Shown here in pieces: positions 46,916 through 57,463 of a DNA stretch of 64,000 nucleotides. Position numbers and translations under genes: made by a program. Position 1 is the stretch's first letter, and every line of letters starts with the position of its first letter. Below the pieces are notes generated by a model, which did not search any database, was not told where the DNA came from, and saw only the letters and a list, made by a program, of their open reading frames with translations. Origin of the DNA: Erigeron canadensis (lineage: Eukaryota; Streptophyta; Magnoliopsida; Asterales; Asteraceae); contig NC_057764.1 of the NCBI RefSeq assembly GCF_010389155.1, forward strand, positions 6,882,001-6,946,000. Direction: 5' to 3'.

Positions 46916-49107
46916 ATGGATAATAAGAATAAGAATAATAATAATAAGATACATATAATTAATGACGAAGGCGATATCATAAACATGCAAATGCTGCAGA
47001 ACAACTTGATTACTATCAAGTCTAAACAGCCAGCTATAGAAGCCAAGGAAAACAATAACGTCGGAACGATTAACCAACCAACAGACGATTGGTTTCCTAT
47101 AACACGATCACGAAAAGGGAATTCGTGGACCGCGACATTCCATTTGCTTTCTTCTGGAATCGGAACCCAAGCACTTTCCCTCCCCCTTGCATTCGTATAT
47201 CTCGGTTGGTAAGCAAATCAACATCCAAATTTTTTTGATGTGACATTCAATTTTTGAGTCTGGGAGAGTATAAACCCAACTAGGGAATTCTGGGAAAAAT
47301 CACACAGACTTGTCACTCCAAGGAGTAGTTGAACCTAAAACATGTGGGTAAAATCCAATGAAGTCTCCTCACAGTCACCAGACATTTACCGGTTGATCTG
47401 TGCTTCATTGACATCAACATCAAAATTTTAATTATTATAACTTAGAAATATAGGTTACTCTTGTTATTTACTAGGTAAATAATAACGTTTTCTTGGTGCA
47501 GGTTTTGGGGCATAGTGTGTTTATTTGTTGCATATATATGGCAACTCTACACCATTGGGTTGCTTCTTAATCTTCATGAAACTGTCTCTGGTATTCGTTA
47601 CAGTAGATACCTTGAGCTTTCAATAGCCGCCTTCGGTATGTTTATTAATTATGATCTTAATTAATTATCGTTACTATTTACTACACAAGAAGTGAATCAT
47701 GTATATGCATAATTAACTTACATGATTAATTGTTACGTTCTTATTGAATTGTGCAGGTGCTAAATTGGGAAAACTTTTTGCATTGCTCCCCGTGATGTAT
47801 CTTTCGGGAGGAACCTGTGTCTTGCTCATAATCACTGGTGGAAGAACAATGAAACTTTTCTATCAACTCTTGTGTGACGAAGATTGTTCTTCCAAAAACC
47901 AGCTGACAACCACAGAATGGTTCTTGGTTTTCGTATGTCTTGCCATTCTTGTGTCTTTGTTTTGTTCAAACTTGCATTCGGTCGCTTTTGTCTCATTTCT
48001 TGGGGCAACTGTGGCTGTTGCATAGTGTACGATATTATGGATAGTTTTTATTGCTAAAGGGAGGGTAGACAATGTAGCTTATGATACATCAGAAACCGTC
48101 ACATCAGAAGTTGGAAAAACTCGAAGTATCTTTACTGCACTTGGGATCATTGCGGTTGCATTTAGAGGCCATAATGTGGTGTTAGAGATACAGGTACTAT
48201 TCATTTCAATATTATGCACAATTTCACATATATGTGGACATTATATATGCTAGGTGTATATAACCGTAAAAAAAAAATCTCACCGAATATTGTCTTTCAC
48301 GGATTATGAGTCTCAATATGTCTTAGTTGTATATAATCATATCAATCCAAAATGACACATATGTTAACTATTGTTGTTACAGGGTACAATGCCATCAACC
48401 ACAAATCGCCCATCATCAAAGTTGATGTGGAAAGGAGTTGTTGCATCATATGTCATTATCGCAATGTGTTTGTTTCCTCTAGCAATTGTTGGATACTGGA
48501 CATTTGGAAACAAGGTTAGTGAAACTAATGATTTTATTTAATTAGCTTACAACCTACAATAAATTAAACTTATATATATCTCTAATCTAACCTACTTAAT
48601 ACATACTCCAAACGATTTCAGTTTCCGGTCAATGGAGGAATGTTAACGGCACTATCATCCACCCTTCAATACAACGCGTCAAAACCTTTGCTAGGCCTCA
48701 TATACGTGCAAATCATTATAAGTAGCATCGCGGCTTTCCAGATCTACGCTATGGTTGTCTTTGACAACCTAGAGCGTGCGTACGCCCTCATAAAAAGCAA
48801 GGAATGCCCAAAGTTAACCCGAATGGGAATCAGAATATTCTACGGAGGTTTTATATTCTTTACATCGGTTGCTTTTCCATTTCTTCCAAGCCTGGCACTA
48901 CTTGCCGGAGGACTTGCTTTACATGTGACATTCGGGTATCCATGCCTCATGTGGATTGCAATCAAGAGACCACCAATGAAATCCGTAAGGTGGTGGCTTA
49001 ATTTTGTGCTTGGTTGTTTAGGCGCGGGATTGAGTACTGTTGTAGTTGTTGGTGCAGTGTGGAACTTGGTTTGTAGAGGTTTAGATGCCAACTTTTTCCA
49101 TCCATGA
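46916..49107 (+). pseudogene. LHT-B: LHT8/AATL1-like transporter with one premature stop
   Basis: Exons are 46916-47208, 47502-47635, 47757-48193, 48383-48514 and 48622-49107, all GT-AG and in phase, together 494 codons. The product would be an LHT8-like H+/amino acid symporter (DDWFPITRSRKGN, MYLSGGTCVLLI, FRGHNVVLEIQ, AFQIYAMVVFDNLE). In exon 3, codon 232 is TAG (48023-48025) where LHT-C has TAC for Tyr (AIAYCTILW). This would cut the protein in the middle of the membrane region. Nothing else is broken: splice sites, TATA box and start are intact. The gene is recently dead, or the base is an assembly error, or the stop is bypassed. The sequence after the TAG is not a known strong readthrough context. 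Confidence 0.88.
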
Positions 49108-49500
49108 TGACATATATAGTTCAATAGATAGACAGAACCCTATATGATTTTATTCTTTATAGATAGTTAAAGTCTAACAAATTAAATACCAAATATGTAT
49201 TATATACGAGTATAAAACGAATCATATTCTTTTTTATAAATGTGAGAAGTTCCAGTTACAAATTTACTGGCTTCGATGTTGTCTTATACATTTAATCTAC
49301 GGGTTATTAACGGATGAAAATATGATGTTTAAGAGAATTTGTCTCTTCAAAATCAAAAATTTCACGATCAATCTTGACGCTCACTTTTGTTGTCATCAGA
49401 TGACTTTTTTGTTTTATCAACAAAATAGTACACAAAAAGGATGTCGACAAAATTAAAAGAAGGCGTCACTACTGCTTGTTAAATCTCATTACTGATGTTA
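49108..49500. other. 3' flank of LHT-B, duplicated downstream of LHT-C
   Basis: Phrases such as AAATGTGAGAAG and CGGGTTAT recur in order after LHT-C (59603-59860), so the duplication extends past the gene. No gene is present. Confidence 0.6.
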
Positions 49501-49529
49501 GACTCCATTTGAAAAGTGGCCATTAATGG

Positions 49530-50050
49530 TCCCGTATTTCTAAAGGAGACACTACTGTAAGTCCTCTTGAATCGGATCGTTAATAGTTTGTTCCAGTTAT
49601 CCAGAGGTGCGGAATCCCTCTCTATAACTTGGTGATTCACAACGAAGCTCCTAGATCACCTGCTGCCTCACAGATCTTCTTCGTGCTAGCGGAACAATCC
49701 TTTGACCTATTAACCTGCAATATATGGTTGATAATTCGACAAATGTTCAACCCTAATCTCTGTTAGGGTTCGGTATTTATAGGAAAACACCCGATTGGAC
49801 TTCAGCGAGTCGAGCTCGCAAATCCAGCCCAGCCCAGCCCGTCATTAATACGAGGTCGTATTCTGTGATTGGCCTCGTATTTGTCCCTACAAATACGGGG
49901 TCGTATTCCCATATAGTTGCCTCGTATTTGACCCTGTAAATACGAGGTCGTATTTCACATAGCAGAATATTATTACACATTCAATACTTAAACTTAATAT
50001 AGTATTCTATGTATAATACAAAGTTCATTAATGACAATCACATGACAAAG
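49530..50050 (-). repeat. Possible solo LTR or LTR fragment
   Basis: On the minus strand a TATA-like CCTATAAATACC (about 49787-49776) is followed by AACCCTAACAGAGATTAGGG and a leader-like region. Upstream on that strand are three or four copies of AATACGA(C/G)(C/G)(T/C)CGTATT-type palindromes (49845-49955). This looks like U3 enhancer repeats plus a core promoter. The segment is absent from the LHT-C flank. LTR ends are not resolved, so the assignment is tentative. Confidence 0.4.
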
Positions 50051-50286
50051 ACATATTACAAATAAGCCCAAACAATCTAGACTGCTATTAACATAAACGT
50101 GCACTTACAACCACCAAATGAAAATATTGCGTTGAATAACGAGCCTATATCTCTTGATGCACCCAATAGAATTCAACCAATCGCTCATCTGATAAGGTTC
50201 AAGATTAGTTATCTTTAGCCATCTTGACAGTTTGTCACAAGTTTCCCATGGGTGGCCAGATTGATCCACGAGTGACTATCTAAGCC

Positions 50287-50504
50287 GGTGTTTGGTATTG
50301 CGATTCTAAAACAAAATTTGCGTTTTGAAAATAGATTATGCGTTTTCAAAACGGTTTTTTGAAAAAGTATGGAGGTACATGCTTTTTCAAAACTGCGTTT
50401 TCATAGCCGATAATCACTTTTTCATTAAAACACTTTTTTAGATTATTTGCGTTTTACAAACGCAATAATCAGGTAATCACTTTATAACGCAATCCCAAAT
50501 AACC
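50287..50504. mobile_element. MITE, GGTGTTTGGTATTGC family, copy 1
   Basis: Ends GGTGTTTGGTATTGCGATT and AACGCAATCCCAAATAACC are imperfect inverted repeats. The interior (GCGTTTTCA, GATAATCACTTTTTCAT) matches the copy at 61485-61700. TCTAAG occurs on both flanks but does not settle the superfamily. Confidence 0.7.
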
Positions 50505-50678
50505 TCTAAGTATTTTTATATAACTTAAACCAAGAGCGGTCCAATAGGTTAATTGGGTTAGGCAATTCTCAAATTTTAATCTATAAGACTGAGATAAATG
50601 TATTATTGGACTTTTATATACGAAATTTTAATTTTGGGCTTAAAATGATTAAATGAATAAACATAAGGCACCACAATA

Positions 50679-51915
50679 AATATGTTAGAGTTAATTACAG
50701 AAATCGTCTCTGTCGTGAACCCTCACTTGCAGCTTTCGTCCTTAAGTTTAATAAATTACAGTTTTAGTCCAAAAAACTTTGTTCCGTCAACACTTTTAGT
50801 CTTGACCATAAACATCCGTTAAAAAGGATGTCGCTTGTCAGGCACGTGATAGGTAATCTCGTAAACTAGATTAAAGTTAATTACAGATTTCGTCCCTATC
50901 ATGAACCACCACTTTCAGCTTTGGTCCTTAGGTTTTAATAATTACACATTTAGTCCAAGAAATCTATAGATACGAAAACAAAAAACATAACTTATTTACC
51001 AGATTATCATCATCTTCATCTAATTACAAGACCAAATTTATATAAATCTAGAAAAATATATATAAAAAAAAACACATCTTTTCCCGATATTTATTTGAAA
51101 TAATTTGATTCATCAAAAATCCATCGAAGTAAACAAAATATCTTCAATCTATATCTACATCTACATCATCGAGCTAAATATATTCGATCTAAATCTATAT
51201 CTCTTTCATTTCTGGTGACAATTGCAACACATAAAAAAACCTAGTGGTAGAAAGTGTATATGGATATAGAAGTGTATATGGATATAGATACGATTTTATG
51301 TATGGAATACAGAAAAATTTGATAGGGGTATATATTTTGTATGTATATCTACTACCAGTTTTTTTTATTTGTTGGAGTTGTTAACAGAAATGAAAAAGAT
51401 ATAGATTTAGATCGGATATATATAGCTCGATGATGTAGATGTAGATATAGATCGAAGATATTATTGTTTAGTTCAATGGATTTTTTATGAATCAAATTAT
51501 TTCAAGTAATTGTTGGGAAAAGATTTTCTTTTTTGTTTATATTTTTCTAGATTTATATAAATTTAGTTGTAGTTAGATGAAGATGATGATAATCTAGTAA
51601 ATAAGTTATGTTTTTTGTTTTTGTGTTTATAGATTTTTTGGACTAAAAGTATAATTATTAAAACCTAAGGACCAAAGTTGAAAGTGGTGGTTCAAGATAA
51701 GGACGAAATCTGTAATAAACTCTAAGCCAACTTACGAGATTACCCATCATGTGCCTGGCATGTGACCTCTTTTTTAACGGATGTTTATGGCAGGACCAAA
51801 AGTGTTGACGGAGCAAAGTTTTTTGGACGAAACTGTAATTTAATAAACTTAAGGACGAAAGCTGCAAGTAGGGGTTCACGACATGAATGATTTATGTAAT
51901 TAACCTAATATGTTA
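50679..51915. mobile_element. Mutator-like foldback element with 9-bp target duplication
   Basis: The 9-bp direct repeat AATATGTTA flanks the element at 50679-50687 and 51907-51915, and the matching point after LHT-C (near 60349) holds a single related copy (CTATGTTG). The ends GTTAATTACAGAAATC and GATTTATGTAATTAAC open terminal inverted repeats of roughly 190 bp. A second inverted pair lies directly inside (about 50877-50970 with 51628-51722), and a third, looser pair further in (around 51130-51210 with 51390-51470). The 1,219-bp element is non-coding and could fold almost end to end. A 9-bp duplication with long inverted repeats is the Mutator-like signature. Confidence 0.85.
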
Positions 51916-52812
51916 TTTTGTTGAATAAACATAGAGTTAAATAGCCGTTTCATTCTAGTAATACGGAATTCTTTAGATCGGTTCAAGTCTATATGCAAAG
52001 AACAGTCTAAAGATTGTTATTAGTGAATCAGACGTGAACTCAAGAATTAGCATATAACAAACAACATCGTAAATTAAGGTATTCCACTAACTTAATTTGT
52101 TAGTTTCTACACCATCTTAATTTAAATTAGCATTTCTCAGCTAGATGTCCATCCTAGGATAGTAAGATGTTATTAGTTAGCCAATGACATAGTTTGACCT
52201 AATTACGGTATAGTTTCGATTGCCCTTGTTTACATAGTATATGATTGATTAATACAAAAGTAGGGTTGTTGGTTTTTTTTTTTTTTTTACTTCAATTATT
52301 GAACTAGGATTTTGGTTCATATAACAATGTTAAAAAGTTGTATTCAAAAATTTGATGCTTTCAAATGCATACAATGTCACAGGAAACATCAAATGGGCTA
52401 ATTATTTTTTTCAGTTGAAAGAGTTTTATTTAATGAAAAGAGCATAAAAATTTGATTAAAGAGATTGTATTTAAAAAAGTTAGAAAAATATAGTTTATAA
52501 AAATATTTTAAACGATATTTTCATTTAAAAAAGTAAATAAAGTTTTCTTTTCTAACTTCACCGTTTATAAACATCTCAGTTTATTATACTTCACCGTTTA
52601 TTAAGCCAATTTAAAGCGAATGGTTTTTGTTTGAGATTATGAAAAACAGCACAAAATTAGTTACGTCTTTAATCATCAAAAAGGTTAAGCCACCTTGAAG
52701 TCTTAAACCATAAGATATAAACTCAATATTCCATAAAAAAATAAAAAATAAAGTTACATACATTGAATGACCATCCAGTTTGAATCATGGAAAAAACTGA
52801 ATTGCTTATCTA
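51916..52812. other. Duplicated spacer shared with 61257-62100
   Basis: Ordered matches to the right-hand unit include AACTCAAGAATT, TTAGCCAATGACAT and GATTGCCCTTGTTTACA. No gene is present. Confidence 0.6.
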
Positions 52813-53565
52813 TCTCTATACTATTTTATAAAACAAATTTACTTTTCTACATTAAATTTTTTAACATCCAATATTCAATAATATACACTATATATAACCT
52901 ACACTAATTGCCACCACCACCACCATCGCCAACGCCACTAGCGCTGCCACTGCCACAGCCACTCACCGCTGCCACCCGTCACCACCACCATTGCCATCGC
53001 ATTACGCAAACATATAATCACCACCACATAGCTGCCACTACCGCTACCACCATCAATCTCCAACGCCACCATTGCCGCTCGCCACCACCACCCGATACCG
53101 CCACCACCGCCGCCACCGTCATTACATCACCTCCACCGCTGTCACCTCTATCACCGTCGCAACGCGCATATACTTTTTTCTCATTATATTATAAAACAAA
53201 TCTACTTTTGATTTTGAACATTGAACTTAAACTTTCAATATTGAATGTACACATTCTAATGCATGATGTATCAAACATCATAGCCACGTTACATCAATAA
53301 GTTCCATTACTCGCCGCCACCGCCACCAACCATGAATCACCGCCACCGCCACCCATTTCCACTGTTACCACCGTCGCTACCGTCACGTGCCACCACCATC
53401 CATCACCGCCACTACCGCCGCCGGCATCGCCATTATTGTCATCTCCGCCTCTACCGTCGCTTGCCACCATCGCCTGTCACCGCCACCAACGTCGCCGGCA
53501 TTACATCACCACCACCGCCACTATTTCTATTATCGCCGCAACGTGTGAGTATCTTTCTCCCGTAT
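52813..53565 (+). mobile_element. Helitron-like insertion with CCACCG trinucleotide repeats
   Basis: It starts TCTCTATACTATTTTATAA after an A, a Helitron-type 5' end. Two similar halves each join an AT-rich ATAAAACAAAT(T/C)TACTTTT leader to a long CCACCGCCA-type run (52905-53165 and 53310-53530). The right-hand duplicate (near 62095) lacks the whole block, so it is an insertion. No CTAG hairpin end is visible, so the 3' end is degraded or the class is different. The long frames across the repeat (52908-53300 and others) are low-complexity and not genes. Confidence 0.55.
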
Positions 53566-53847
53566 CACTAAATTGTAAACACAAACCAGGATGGTTATTT
53601 TCCGTTCATTTAATACATTGTGTTTCCTCAAGCCTATTATAACTTCATGATTCTGTCATTTAACTTGAACTTATCTTACTCCTTAGTTAACCCGGATGGA
53701 AGAAATTGGCATCTAAACCTCTACAAGCCAAATTACACACTTCATCTACAATCACTACTACACATAACCTTAAACAACCAAGTTGGAGGTTAAGCCACAA
53801 CCTTAAAGATTTTCTAGGTGGTCTCTTGATGGCAAGCCACATTAAAC

Positions 53848-54299
53848 TAAGGTTTTAAAAATCGGTATTTTGGTCGTACCGGTGTGGTGATTTTTCCTAT
53901 ATAACAGGTATTATCGGTATAATCAGAAATACCAGCTGGTACAGCTAGTTTAATTTTATTTAAGGTTTGTTTTTTAAAGTTGTTACAATTTAACGAAAAT
54001 AGTCAGAAAGACAATTACAATCCACTCAAAAATAATGTCAGATAGATATTTTATAACAAAATATAAGTTTTAGAGTTCACAAATAAAAAAATTAAAATAT
54101 AAAGTATCATAAAGATAATTTTTTAAAAAATTGAAATAAAAAATAAAATAATAAAATGAAAATACTGGGAATACCGGAATATAATACCGGAAATACCATA
54201 AATACAACCGGTATTGAAAAGTAAATACCGGGATAGTTGTACCGGAGTACCTTCTGGTATTTGTATTACCGGCCGGTATAGCCCGTATTTAAAACATTG
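53848..54299. mobile_element. hAT-like MITE inside exon 5 of LHT-E
   Basis: The 452-bp insertion is flanked by CATTAAAC (53840-53847) and CATTAGAC (54300-54307), an 8-bp target duplication with one mismatch, as in hAT elements. Ends TAAGGTTTTAAAAAT and ATTTAAAACATTG are inverted repeats. The interior is full of ATACCGG/CCGGTAT motifs. Exon sequence continues on both sides, as LHT-D shows. Confidence 0.8.
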
Positions 54300-54402
54300 C
54301 ATTAGACACGGGTACCCGAATGTCAAAGAGCACAATTCCTCCTATGATTATTGTCAGGCTTGGTAGAAATGGAATGCCACCGATATATATATAAAAAAAA
54401 AA

Positions 54403-55759
54403 GAAAATGTCACAAATGGTCCCTATGGTTTGTCACATTTGCATTTTCCCCCCTATGTTTTTTTTGTTGTAACTGGTCCCTGACTTTTTATTTTCGTTGC
54501 CAGAAACAAATAACACTAATTTCTGTTAAATTTCGTCGTTAAAACCCTTCACGTGCATATCACGTGAGGGTATAATCGTCATTTAACCAACCACAGGGAC
54601 TAAATGTGATAAAACAATAATAACATCAAGTCAATCTAACCTACATACATATAAATCTATATCTATATCTATTTATATACAGTATAACAATTTATTTGTT
54701 AACTATACACTTCCAAACACACTTGCAACAAAATTATTGAAATAAAAAAAGCATCAAACTTATCTCCACAATCTTTAACAAAAAAAATAAATCAAATTGA
54801 TGATATATATTTTTTCCGAAATAATAACAACAACAAAATCAAATCTAAATAAAAACATTAAAATATCAAATTGAAGGTCTTTTTTCTCACAGTGTGGCTA
54901 AGGAAAAGAGGGTAAAATGAAGGATGATGCTGGTGGGTACAATGGCGGCGATGGAGTTTTTTTTTAAGAAGGATGAATTCGATGGAGGTTTCATGGTATG
55001 TGTGTGTGTGTTTTCAAAAAGAGAAAATGTTAAAGTTGGCCAGGACCATTCATGTATCACCATTTATCAGAGTCGACCGATTCACTAATACTACACCTAA
55101 ATCTATAGCCCCATATAAGCTAAAAAGGAATGGATATTTTCAATTGTAACATGAATCAAAGAAGAGAGAAATTAAAAGTTTGGTGACATTTTCAACCATG
55201 TGAGACGAAAGGTTAAGTAATTAAGGAGGAGTGAGTACATATGGAATGGTAATTTTATTCATTTTATCTTTTTAATATTTTTTAATTACTAAATTGTTTA
55301 GATTATCATTTTGTTTGTATTTTAGTTTGGGATATATTTGGATCATACTATATATATGTATGTGTATAAATATAAGATAGATCCATATGTATGACTGTGT
55401 AATTGAATTCGAAAGAGAGAAATAAAAGAAATTTTAGGGAATTCTTAAGGTTAAGATTTGTGAAATCAGGAATGAATAGAACATGGAGATCCTGAAAAAA
55501 CAAATATTTGGCCGGATTTTGGTGTTGTTGGTGGCCTGAAGAAGGAAGAAGGAATAAAAAAGGAAGAAAGAAGAAGAGTATTTTTCTTTTATGCAAATGG
55601 ACGATTATACCTTCACTAGCGACCTTAGACTAAAAGAAGTTAGTGTGAGAGACTGCTGACAACGAAATTGAAAAGTTCAGGGACCGTTTCAACAAAAAAA
55701 TACACAGGGGGTAAAATGCAATTATGACAAACTACAAGGACCATTTGTGACAATTTCTC
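54403..55759. mobile_element. Mutator-like element without transposase inside exon 5 of LHT-E
   Basis: Inverted repeats of about 65 bp open GAAAATGTCACAAATGGTCC and close GGACCATTTGTGACAATTTC. They continue inward through GTTTGTCA and GCATTTT(C/A)CCCCC phrases. Flanking 9-mers are A-rich and match at 8 of 9 positions, so the duplication is plausible but not strong. No transposase is seen in the 1.36 kb. It sits in an A run that LHT-D shows to be exon sequence. Confidence 0.72.
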
Positions 55760-56450
55760 AAAGAAAAAGGTCACGCATTGAAAAAAAATTGAAATCCCAT
55801 TTTGGTCCTTTTTGGACATTTCCTCTTTTTTATATCTATAGATGTATGCTCCATGTGGTCATAGATAACCATGTTATACATTTGGAAAGCAGTCAAGCAA
55901 CTAAAGCAAACTTGTAAGTATATTAGATCGAGCATTGGTTTGGATGTGTTCTAGAGAACGGAGTTTGAGAGTGCCATTATCATTCAACGGCTGGTCGGAA
56001 TCTGCAACCATTATTAGAAGATTAAATATATCTAACATTAAATTCATATATTATTTGGATATCCTAGATGTTCCTAACCTTGTTTCCAAAGGTCCAATAT
56101 CCAACAAGAAAGGAACACGCTACAATAATTGCATATGAAGCAACCATTTCTTGTCTCATTAACCTTATTGATGGACAATTTGGGCTTGATAGCATGGTAA
56201 CATCAAAACTTTGGTCGTTTCCCTTTTGGTCTTCCTCAATATATAGTGGTTCGGAGATCATGTAGTTATCTGGCAATATAATCTTTTGCTTACAATCTTG
56301 CCTTCATTGTTGACTATATAAATTTTGTTCTCGAAAGCAACTTCATCAACTCGAACACACATTCATCTGCCATCTTGTCCATTGGTATATATGTCCTTAC
56401 GGGCACTTCAACTCTATTTTGTGTCTTGAATTTGGAGAGGAAGATGGATG

Positions 56451-57367
56451 AAATTTAGTGTTTGTTAATTTATGAGTAAAAAATGGATGCAATAGCCACC
56501 TTAATTAGAAACTTAGTTAAATTATGGGTAAAAAATGGATGCAACAGCCACCTCAAAAACTCAGTTAGTAGTGGCGGTCTTTACCGGTAGGTAAGCGGAA
56601 GGCCATAGTCGAATATTATATGGTTTAATCACTGAACGAACTTTCCCTTTTGTACAAAATGAAAAGTTCTTTGGTGATCTAGTGATTAAGCTCTTTTTAT
56701 TTTTTCCATATAATATCCACGACATAATTTTATTAAATCTAAAAATGCATTTAACCGGTTATTAAGGGTAACGGATCAAGAATTGATGAACAATGTACAA
56801 ATTTACAAGTTTGTGGGGAATATATATAAATAAAATTGTTTACTGAACAACTATGTACAAAACAGGTTTATTTGTGATCGATTGATTAAATCCAATATAT
56901 ATTATAATAAAGAAACCAATATTTATATTAGTGTCGTTTTGAAAGATACACCATAAGGTTCCATTTAATGTGATAAAAATAATATAGTACGAGTAGTATT
57001 TTAGTATGTTTGACCGTTTTTCAAACTCATGAATCAAACTTGAGAATCTTTTAGAATCAAATGAAATAAAATGAAATCATCTCCCTTAAAAGATAGAATA
57101 TAAAATAATGAAAAGTGGATTTTAGCTGTACACTAATGAATCTGTCTGGAATATGCATGTGGCTTTTTGTTTCTCACTATAGTATTTTAATGGTTATATT
57201 TACAATACGTAAGCTAGTACGAATTAATTTAACTACGTCACTACTTGCTCTACTACACATGGCCTCAAATTGACCAAAGACTACAAATCACTTTTTACAC
57301 ACACGTAGCAACTTCCCGTTTGTCCTTTTCATCTTATTTTTGTTCATCAACCTTGTTGGGTGAGAGG
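56451..57367. other. Spacer between the two duplicated gene pairs, with the LHT-C promoter
   Basis: No gene is seen. A 33-bp phrase around AAAAAATGGATGCAA(T/C)AGCCACCT is directly repeated at 56477 and 56528. From about 57110 the sequence matches the LHT-B upstream region (ATGCATGTGGCTT, CTACGTCACT, AATCACTTTTTA), marking the left part of the second duplication unit. TACGTCA is at 57234-57240. Confidence 0.55.
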
Positions 57368-57375
57368 TATAAAAG
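57368..57375 (+). promoter_or_regulatory. TATA box of LHT-C
   Basis: TATAAAAG lies 89 bp before the chosen ATG, in the same GTTGGGTGAG context as LHT-B. This supports the start at 57464 rather than the upstream in-frame ATG at 57245, which lies before the TATA box. Confidence 0.78.
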
Positions 57376-57463
57376 GTCTTATTTGCCTTCATTGTTTCTC
57401 ATTAACATTCATCCAAATCTCACTCTAAAAGTGAACGAGTATATACATTTAAAAGAGCTAGCT

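Larger units (their letters stand above)
53690..56450 (-). pseudogene. LHT-E: shattered LHT8/AATL1-like gene
   Basis: Minus-strand pieces align in order with LHT-D: the 3' end of exon 5 (about 53695-53847), more of exon 5 (54300-54390), its start (about 55790-56013), and exon 4 (about 56080-56210, ASYAIIVACSFLVGYWTFGNK). Upstream, 56265-56440 resembles the N-terminal coding part of LHT-A (DEVAFENKIY against EEVPLENRIF). Exons 2 and 3 are missing. Exon 5 is split by a hAT-like MITE and a Mutator-like element and has in-frame stops. It is the dead counterpart of LHT-D and converges on LHT-B. Confidence 0.88.

Noticed and set aside
52908..53571. Open frames of 79-130 codons rich in Pro, Thr and His
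   Set aside because: They are translations of a CCACCGCCA-type run inside an insertion; composition and lack of any domain make a gene unlikely.
57245..57463. Upstream in-frame ATG for LHT-C
   Set aside because: It lies before the conserved TATA box at 57368, and the added peptide has no counterpart in LHT-B.
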